A DNA stretch of 64,000 bases from Roseibium marinum (GTDB lineage Bacteria > Pseudomonadota > Alphaproteobacteria > Rhizobiales > Stappiaceae), in contig NZ_PPCN01000001.1 of assembly GCF_002906165.1 (NCBI RefSeq), positions 806,001 through 870,000 on the forward strand, read 5' to 3'. Of the stretch, positions 59,979-64,000 are shown in pieces. A program made the position numbers and the translations under genes. Position 1 is the stretch's first letter, and every line of letters begins with the position of its first letter. Below the pieces are notes generated by a model. The model saw only the letters and a list, made by a program, of their open reading frames with translations. It had not been told where the DNA came from and did no database searches.

Positions 59979-60290
59979 TCAAGGCTTTTTTCCCAAGGCA
60001 TCCTTCAGCAACTCGTTCTGCATCGCCATTTCGGCATACGTTCCAGCGGGAAAACGATTCACTGGATCGTTTTCTTGTCCGCTTCCAATCTTCAGCCGGC
60101 GGTTCTCCTCGGCCATGGCCTTCATTTCCGCCATCAAGGAAGCGTCCATGCCGCCGTATTTCGAACGCCAGTTGTAGTACGTCGCGTTGCTGATCCCGTG
60201 CTCCCGGCAAAGATCGGCAACCGGCACACCGTTTTCACCCGGCTTCAAAATCGCCAGGATCTGGCTCTCTGTAAATCTTGATTTCTTCAT
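59979..60290 (-). CDS. IS3-family transposase OrfA with an extra internal segment
   Basis: A 103-aa OrfA: HTH 'KKSRFTESQILAILKPGENGVPVADLCREHGISNATYYNWRSKYGGMD' and a leucine-zipper tail 'YAEMAMQNELLKDALGKK'. Where relatives read 'ENRRLKKMYAE', this protein reads ENRRLK, then IGSGQENDPVNRFPAGT, then YAE: about 15 extra residues in frame. The inserted DNA contains the palindrome GAAAACGAT/ATCGTTTTC (about 60047-60072). ATG 60290 has GGAG 6 nt upstream; the ORF extends a little further 5' without support. Confidence 0.75.
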   Translation of the reverse strand: MKKSRFTESQILAILKPGENGVPVADLCREHGISNATYYNWRSKYGGMDASLMAEMKAMAEENRRLKIGSGQENDPVNRFPAGTYAEMAMQNELLKDALGKKP

Positions 60291-60365
60291 CTCGTTCTCC
60301 AAGCGCATCAAAGGCCGGAGAAGTCCAATTTTCAACCCAGTGGTTTTTGGGGATGATTACCCACC

Positions 60366-60509
60366 GTTCTCGCCGGCCAGAGGCTCGGTATCAAGGAAGT
60401 GGACGAGGGAATTTGGCTGATCAGCTTCATGAGCTATGATCTGGGATATATCGATCTGGAGCAGAAAGCATTACAGACAATCGACAACCCGTTCGGCACG
60501 AGGTTGTAA
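60366..60509 (+). pseudogene. C-terminal fragment of an IS481-family transposase
   Basis: The frame reads 'VLAGQRLGIKEVDEGIW', then 'SYDLGYIDLEQKALQTIDNPFGTRL' and a stop. This is the conserved tail of IS481-type transposases. Everything upstream has been lost at the edge of the IS3 element. Right after it, ATGTCTCCGG occurs twice (60513-60522 and 60538-60547), as in the terminal repeat of such elements, ending near GGACATT at about 60554. Confidence 0.65.
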
Positions 60510-60512
60510 CCC

Positions 60513-60554
60513 ATGTCTCCGGTACAAAATGGTACCTATGTCTCCGGGTCGGAC
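60513..60554. repeat. Right terminal repeat of the IS481-type remnant
   Basis: Two copies of ATGTCTCCGG at 60513 and 60538, 25 bp apart, followed by GGTCGGACATT, resemble the sub-terminal and terminal repeats of IS481 elements. The element end lies about 12 bp from the 3' end of the tRNA gene. Confidence 0.5.
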
Positions 60555-60565
60555 ATTATGGAAAA

Positions 60566-60655
60566 TGGCGGACAGAGAGGGATTCGAACCCTCGGAACGC
60601 TTGCACGTTCACACGCTTTCCAAGCGTGCGCCTTAAGCCACTCGGCCACCTGTCC
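60566..60655 (-). tRNA. tRNA-Ser (anticodon GGA)
   Basis: Read on the minus strand, the 90-nt sequence starts GGACAGGTGGCCGAGTGGCT and ends CTCTCTGTCCGCCA, with CCA encoded. The acceptor stem pairs over seven positions (last pair G-U), the anticodon loop is CTTGGAAAG with anticodon GGA, there is a long class II variable arm, and the T arm contains GGTTCGAATCC. All parts fit tRNA-Ser(GGA). Confidence 0.95.
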
Positions 60656-60975
60656 TTTTCAAGCGGTCGACCCGCTTGAGTGCCGCGCAATATACCCATG
60701 ACGCGGTCGAGCGCAAGCGCCTTGCCGCGTTTTTTTGAAGTTGCCCTCAAGCTTTGGATTTTTCTGGGAAAATTGCGGAACCGCACACCGGTCGGGAGCG
60801 TTCACCCGGTAGCTTCCCGGGGCAAATGTTGCAGAATTGTGTTGCATATCAATTCTTGTGTATTATTTGTGTGATATTACCCTGAGGAAACGCTCAATTG
60901 GAAGCGTGACTGCCTTTTTTGGCAACTCACCGTGAGTATTAACTATATAAAGTGTGACGAGTAGAAAGATATACC
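60656..60975. promoter_or_regulatory. Intergenic region with an operator-like palindrome
   Basis: These 320 bp include the upstream side of the tRNA gene and the promoter of the small membrane protein. ACTCAC-C-GTGAGT (60925-60937) is a perfect 6-bp inverted repeat 39 bp before the next gene. TGCC-TTTTTT-GGCA (60911-60924) lies beside it. ACTATATAAAG at 60942-60952 may hold a -10 box, so the palindrome would sit close to the -35 region. AT-rich from about 60840. Confidence 0.4.
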
Positions 60976-61290
60976 ATGATTAGTGTTTTTAAATTTTTAT
61001 TCCGGTTACTGGGATACGGCCTTCTCGCTGTCGCGATTGTTGCCGGCATCTCGGATGCAAGTAGTTCAATTGCACAATCGCAAGTTTATATGGCGCCGCT
61101 CGGACATGTCTGGTCCGGCCTGTCCCCGCACACCCTTGAGCTGGTCGGAAACTCCGCTTCCCCGGGCCTGTGGGACGTCGCGCAGCGGACCGTGCTGGTC
61201 TGGCCGGTCTGGGCCGTCCTCGCCCCGCTGGGCATGCTGCTGTTGTGGCTCGGCGCCAAGCGCCGGCGCCAGCTCGCCCAGTTCGCCTGA
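60976..61290 (+). CDS. Small inner-membrane protein of unknown function
   Basis: A 104-aa protein with an N-terminal membrane helix (about 8-28, '[23 protein letters not shown]') and a second near the C-terminus (about 73-94), then a basic end '[11 protein letters not shown]'. Similar short proteins are common in Hyphomicrobiales; I know no function. The loop between helices ('[23 protein letters not shown]') is probably periplasmic. A single gene with its own AT-rich promoter region. Confidence 0.65.
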   Translation: MISVFKFLFRLLGYGLLAVAIVAGISDASSSIAQSQVYMAPLGHVWSGLSPHTLELVGNSASPGLWDVAQRTVLVWPVWAVLAPLGMLLLWLGAKRRRQLAQFA

Positions 61291-61487
61291 GGTCCGCCCG
61301 AAAGGCTTCGGATCGCTCACATAAACGTCAATTCGCCGGCAGGCCCTTGGAATGGGCTGCCGGCTGCGCCACATTCATGGCTGACCATCAACCGGTAACG
61401 CACCTGACCCGTGGCTACCGCCTTGCCTGTCCGAAGCCTTCCGCCTCGGTCAGGCAAGGCGGCGCGGGCATGTGCAGGAGATCCGCC

Positions 61488-62153
61488 ATGTCCTTCATGA
61501 CCATGCTGTCCAAGAAGTTTTCGCTGCCGGGCAAGGACGAAGCCTTGCCGGGGCGGGCCGATGCGATCGTTCCCGCCGAACCTCATTTCGTCAACGGCAG
61601 GGCGCTTGCCGGGCCCTATCCGGCGGGACTGAAGACGGTCCTTTTCGGCATGGGGTGTTTCTGGGGCGCGGAACGGTTGTTCTGGCAGCTTCCGGGCGTT
61701 TATGTGACCGCCGTCGGCTATGCGGGCGGCATGACGCCCAACCCCACCTATAATGAGACCTGTACCGGACGCACGGGCCACACCGAGGCGGTTCTGGTCG
61801 TTTACGATCCCGACAAGGTGTCACGGGCCGATCTGCTGAAGGTGTTCTGGGAAAGTCACGATCCGACGCAGGGCATGCGGCAGGGCAACGATACCGGGAC
61901 GCAATACCGTTCGGCGATCTATATGGCCGATGAGGAAGACCTGAAGGCGGCCGGGCAGTCGAAGGAGGCCTATCAGCAGGCCTTGAAGGAGGGCGGCGTC
62001 CCGGCCTCGATCACCACGGAGATCCGCCAGCTCGATACCTTTTATTTCGCCGAGGACTATCACCAGCAGTACCTGGCCAAAAACCCGGCCGGCTATTGCG
62101 GCATCGGCGGCACCGGTGTCGCCTGCCCGACTGGCTTCGGGCGGACCGCCTGA
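61488..62153 (+). CDS. msrA: Peptide-methionine (S)-S-oxide reductase
   Basis: A 221-aa MsrA that repairs oxidised methionine. The catalytic motif is GCFWG with Cys57 ('[14 protein letters not shown]'), followed by '[26 protein letters not shown]', '[26 protein letters not shown]' and '[30 protein letters not shown]', the last holding candidate resolving cysteines. ATG 61488 is backed by AGGAG 7 nt upstream; the frame continues upstream but with non-conserved sequence overlapping the previous gene. Probably cytoplasmic. Confidence 0.94.
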   Translation: MSFMTMLSKKFSLPGKDEALPGRADAIVPAEPHFVNGRALAGPYPAGLKTVLFGMGCFWGAERLFWQLPGVYVTAVGYAGGMTPNPTYNETCTGRTGHTEAVLVVYDPDKVSRADLLKVFWESHDPTQGMRQGNDTGTQYRSAIYMADEEDLKAAGQSKEAYQQALKEGGVPASITTEIRQLDTFYFAEDYHQQYLAKNPAGYCGIGGTGVACPTGFGRTA

Positions 62154-62561
62154 GACCAGCGTCTTTCCGAGACAGGCGGCTTTACCGTTCCCTCACGCCG
62201 CCGGGAAGCGAATACCTCCCTGCGTTCCGGAGACGTCTCCCTTGCCGTGCCCGCGGCCAAGGCATTCTGCGGCCAACCGAACGCGGACAGGAGGTTCGGC
62301 CACCTCGAAACCGATCGGCTTCGAGGTCCCCGATCGGTCCGGGCGGAGGCATTCCATCTGCATAATTCCCCTTCCCCGGATCGGTCAACTTACCTGATCT
62401 CATGGGCTCCCGCTCGAGAGCCGAAGATCCTTGTCGGACGTCCTCTTCAAATCCTTCGCAAATTTACCGATGAATTTTCATGCGCCACGCGGAAACTTCA
62501 GAGTTTCTTAAAGCGAAGATGCAACCTTGATCTGGAGTGCATCTGCGTAAGGTTTGATACG
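62154..62561. other. Intergenic region with hairpins
   Basis: These 408 bp follow msrA. CCGCCTG (62146-62152) and CAGGCGG (62173-62179) could form a long-loop hairpin at the end of msrA. ACCTCGAA (62302-62309) and TTCGAGGT (62320-62327) form a clear 8-bp stem. Sequence becomes AT-richer near 62450-62530, probably the promoter of the next operon. I see no credible gene. Confidence 0.4.
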
Positions 62562-62885
62562 ATGACGTCATCCGCAAAGATTTTTGCGGCGGCCTATTTT
62601 CTCGGCGCCTGCATTCTGATGAGCCTCGGTGTGCTCCTGCCTGGTGGCAAGGGGCTGGTCGCGGTGTTCGCGAAGCCGGGCGGTCTGACGGCCGCCGAGG
62701 TCATCGCAAGGGCGGATGGCCCGGTCATCTTTGTCCGCGATGGGTCCTGGGTCGCACTGACCGAGTCCGAGGACCATGAATTCATCGCCAGACTGTATCG
62801 GGCCGGGGCGGGATTTGTCGCCTCCTCGGCTGTTGCGCAGGTATGTGCGCGCTGGAATGGGGTTTTGGGGGAAAATACGATATGA
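62562..62885 (+). CDS. Small membrane-anchored protein of unknown function
   Basis: A 107-aa protein with an N-terminal membrane helix ('[24 protein letters not shown]', about 6-29) and a small soluble domain ('[47 protein letters not shown]'). I do not recognise the family. The true start is ATG 62562: the upstream in-frame codons are compositionally non-coding. Its stop overlaps the start of the chemoreceptor gene (ATGA), so it may be made together with that receptor. Confidence 0.65.
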   Translation: MTSSAKIFAAAYFLGACILMSLGVLLPGGKGLVAVFAKPGGLTAAEVIARADGPVIFVRDGSWVALTESEDHEFIARLYRAGAGFVASSAVAQVCARWNGVLGENTI

Positions 62886-64000
62886 GTGAAACAACGCATA
62901 CGACCTCTGGTCTTGACGCCTTTCGGGACACTTTCGCCCGGATCGTCATCTATTTCACCTGGGTGAACGTGCTTCTGGTCATGGCAACCGCCTGGCTGGT
63001 CGGCAACGTCTCCCTTGTCGCGGTCGGCGGTGCCGCGCTGGTCCTCGGCGCGGCGGCGACGTTCACCTGGCTGAAGTTCGGCTCCGGCGTCGAAACGCGG
63101 CTCGCGACGGCCATGTCCCTGGCGGGGCTGGTGGCGCTTTTCGTCGCCGCGCTTGCCGCTCCGGCCGGGCAGGTCTCCTACCAGCTCGACGGTCATATGT
63201 ACTTCTTCGCCGTCCTGGCGATCCTGGCAAGCTGGGTCGACTGGCGGGCGCTGGTGGCCTATGCGGCCGTCGTCGCGGTCCACCATATTGTGCTCAATTT
63301 CGCCATGCCCTGGGCGGTGTTCCCCAATGGCGCGGATTTCCCCCGCGTGCTGTTTCATGCCACCATCGTCGTGCTTGAGGTCGGCATCCTGTGGTGGATG
63401 ACCAGCAATCTGGGCAAGGCCTTCGAAATATCCGACAAGGCGCGTCAGGAGGCTGAGGAAGCCCGTGCCGAGGCGGTAACCCTGCAGCGCCAGAGCGCGG
63501 ATCATGACGAAGCGCAACGGACAAAGGAAGTGCTTGTCAACGAACGGATCGCGGCATTCCAGAACGACATCTCCGCCAAGCTGGACGAAGTCAGCCGCAA
63601 GGTGCATGAAATGCGCGGTTCGGCCGAGGAGCTTGGGTCCGTCGCCGAGGACACCACCGGGCGTGCGGCGTCGGTTTCGGACGCCTCCGAAACGGCCTCG
63701 TCCAACGTGCAGATGGTCGCATCGGCCGCCGAGGAACTGTCCTCATCCATCGCCGAAATTTCCCGCCAGGTCGAGCAGACCACCGGCATCGTGGTCCAGG
63801 CGACTGAAAATGCCCAGACGAGCAACACCAAGGTTGCCGGACTTGCCGAGGCGGCGAACCGGATCGGTGAAGTCGTCACGCTGATCCAGGCGATTGCCGA
63901 ACAGACCAATCTTCTCGCGCTCAACGCCACCATAGAGGCCGCGCGCGCAGGGGAGGCCGGAAGGGGCTTCGCGGTGGTCGCGGCCGAAGTGAAGGAGCTG
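62882..64000 (+). CDS. Methyl-accepting chemotaxis protein (runs off the window)
   Basis: The frame from ATG 62882 stays open to the last base, giving 373 residues with no stop. The first about 175 residues contain six hydrophobic helices, then a coiled coil rich in Glu, Ala and Gln, then the methyl-accepting domain: '[27 protein letters not shown]' and the conserved hairpin tip '[20 protein letters not shown]'. There is no HAMP domain or large periplasmic sensor, so signals are probably sensed in or at the membrane. Coupled to the small membrane protein upstream by an ATGA overlap. Confidence 0.92.
   Translation, partial: MSETTHTTSGLDAFRDTFARIVIYFTWVNVLLVMATAWLVGNVSLVAVGGAALVLGAAATFTWLKFGSGVETRLATAMSLAGLVALFVAALAAPAGQVSYQLDGHMYFFAVLAILASWVDWRALVAYAAVVAVHHIVLNFAMPWAVFPNGADFPRVLFHATIVVLEVGILWWMTSNLGKAFEISDKARQEAEEARAEAVTLQRQSADHDEAQRTKEVLVNERIAAFQNDISAKLDEVSRKVHEMRGSAEELGSVAEDTTGRAASVSDASETASSNVQMVASAAEELSSSIAEISRQVEQTTGIVVQATENAQTSNTKVAGLAEAANRIGEVVTLIQAIAEQTNLLALNATIEAARAGEAGRGFAVVAAEVKEL

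Larger units (their letters stand above)
59079..60363 (-). mobile_element. IS3-family insertion sequence, nearly complete
   Basis: A roughly 1285-bp element with orfA and orfB on the minus strand. The ends are imperfect inverted repeats: left TGCGGTAATCATCCC (59079-59093), right (read inward) TGGGTAATCATCCCC from 60363, both starting TG as in IS3 elements. The left flank TAG and right flank CCG do not form an obvious target duplication, which suggests that a deletion or recombination has altered one side. It separates an older IS3 fragment from an IS481 fragment. Confidence 0.75.

Noticed and set aside
1-64000. CRISPR arrays, rRNA genes, integrase or phage genes
   Set aside because: I looked for regularly spaced repeats, rRNA-like sequence and tyrosine/serine recombinase motifs and saw none; the only mobile genes are IS3/IS481 types near 58.4-60.5 kb.

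Overview
The window reads as GC-rich chromosomal DNA of an alphaproteobacterium, most likely Hyphomicrobiales and perhaps near the Stappiaceae (Roseibium/Labrenzia/Stappia). That placement is an inference from gene content and codon style: a corrin-ring cluster with a long CbiX and a small Ala/His-rich membrane protein, a GH10 xylanase inside an exopolysaccharide locus, and a KpsMTE capsule exporter. No ribosomal marker is present to confirm it.

Region 1 (1-12.9 kb) is a Wzx/Wzy-type exopolysaccharide locus. It holds the end of a GH2-like hydrolase, a Wzz/BY-kinase-like co-polymerase whose P-loop has decayed, a WecG/TagA transferase, three further glycosyltransferases, an O-antigen-ligase/Wzy protein, a Tat-exported GH10 glycanase, a Wzx flippase and a double alpha/beta hydrolase. 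A 165-bp MITE-like element with 44-bp perfect inverted repeats sits between two of the glycosyltransferase genes.

Region 2 (12.9-24.7 kb) builds the corrin ring. CbiX, CobI, a CbiG-CobJ fusion, CobM, CbiD, CobK, CobL, CobH, CobA and CobB are all here. CobG, CobF and CobNST are not. The combination of CbiX, CbiD and CbiG points to the early-cobalt ('anaerobic') route. An unrecognised basic 86-aa gene is coupled between cobH and cobL.

Region 3 (24.9-28.7 kb) is ordinary chromosome: a haem-sensor SpoIIE phosphatase, a GcvR-like double-ACT protein and an Hsp70-family protein.

Region 4 (29-58.2 kb) is a large ABC-exported capsule island. KpsM/KpsT/KpsE and a single-module KpsC-like Kdo transferase are followed by NeuB and a NeuA-HAD fusion for a nonulosonate, then two DUF6716-like glycosyltransferases flanking a tiny coupled gene. 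Next comes a long sugar-building cassette: a GmhA-like SIS isomerase, a nucleotidyltransferase, an HldE-like enzyme with its domains in reverse order, a Zn-dehydrogenase, a two-subunit E1-type ThDP enzyme without E2/E3, a methyltransferase, two DegT aminotransferases, three SDRs and GmhB. The distal, more AT-rich part carries a sulfotransferase, a methyltransferase and large unassigned transferase-like proteins. The sugar cassette is the best candidate here for undescribed biochemistry: it looks able to make an unusual heptose-derived, probably carbon-extended or branched, amino sugar.

Region 5 (58.3-64 kb) begins with nested insertion-sequence remnants (IS3 and IS481 types) that end about 12 bp from a tRNA-Ser(GGA) gene, so the island boundary probably lies here. 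Housekeeping genes follow: a small membrane protein, MsrA, another small membrane protein, and a chemoreceptor cut off by the window end.
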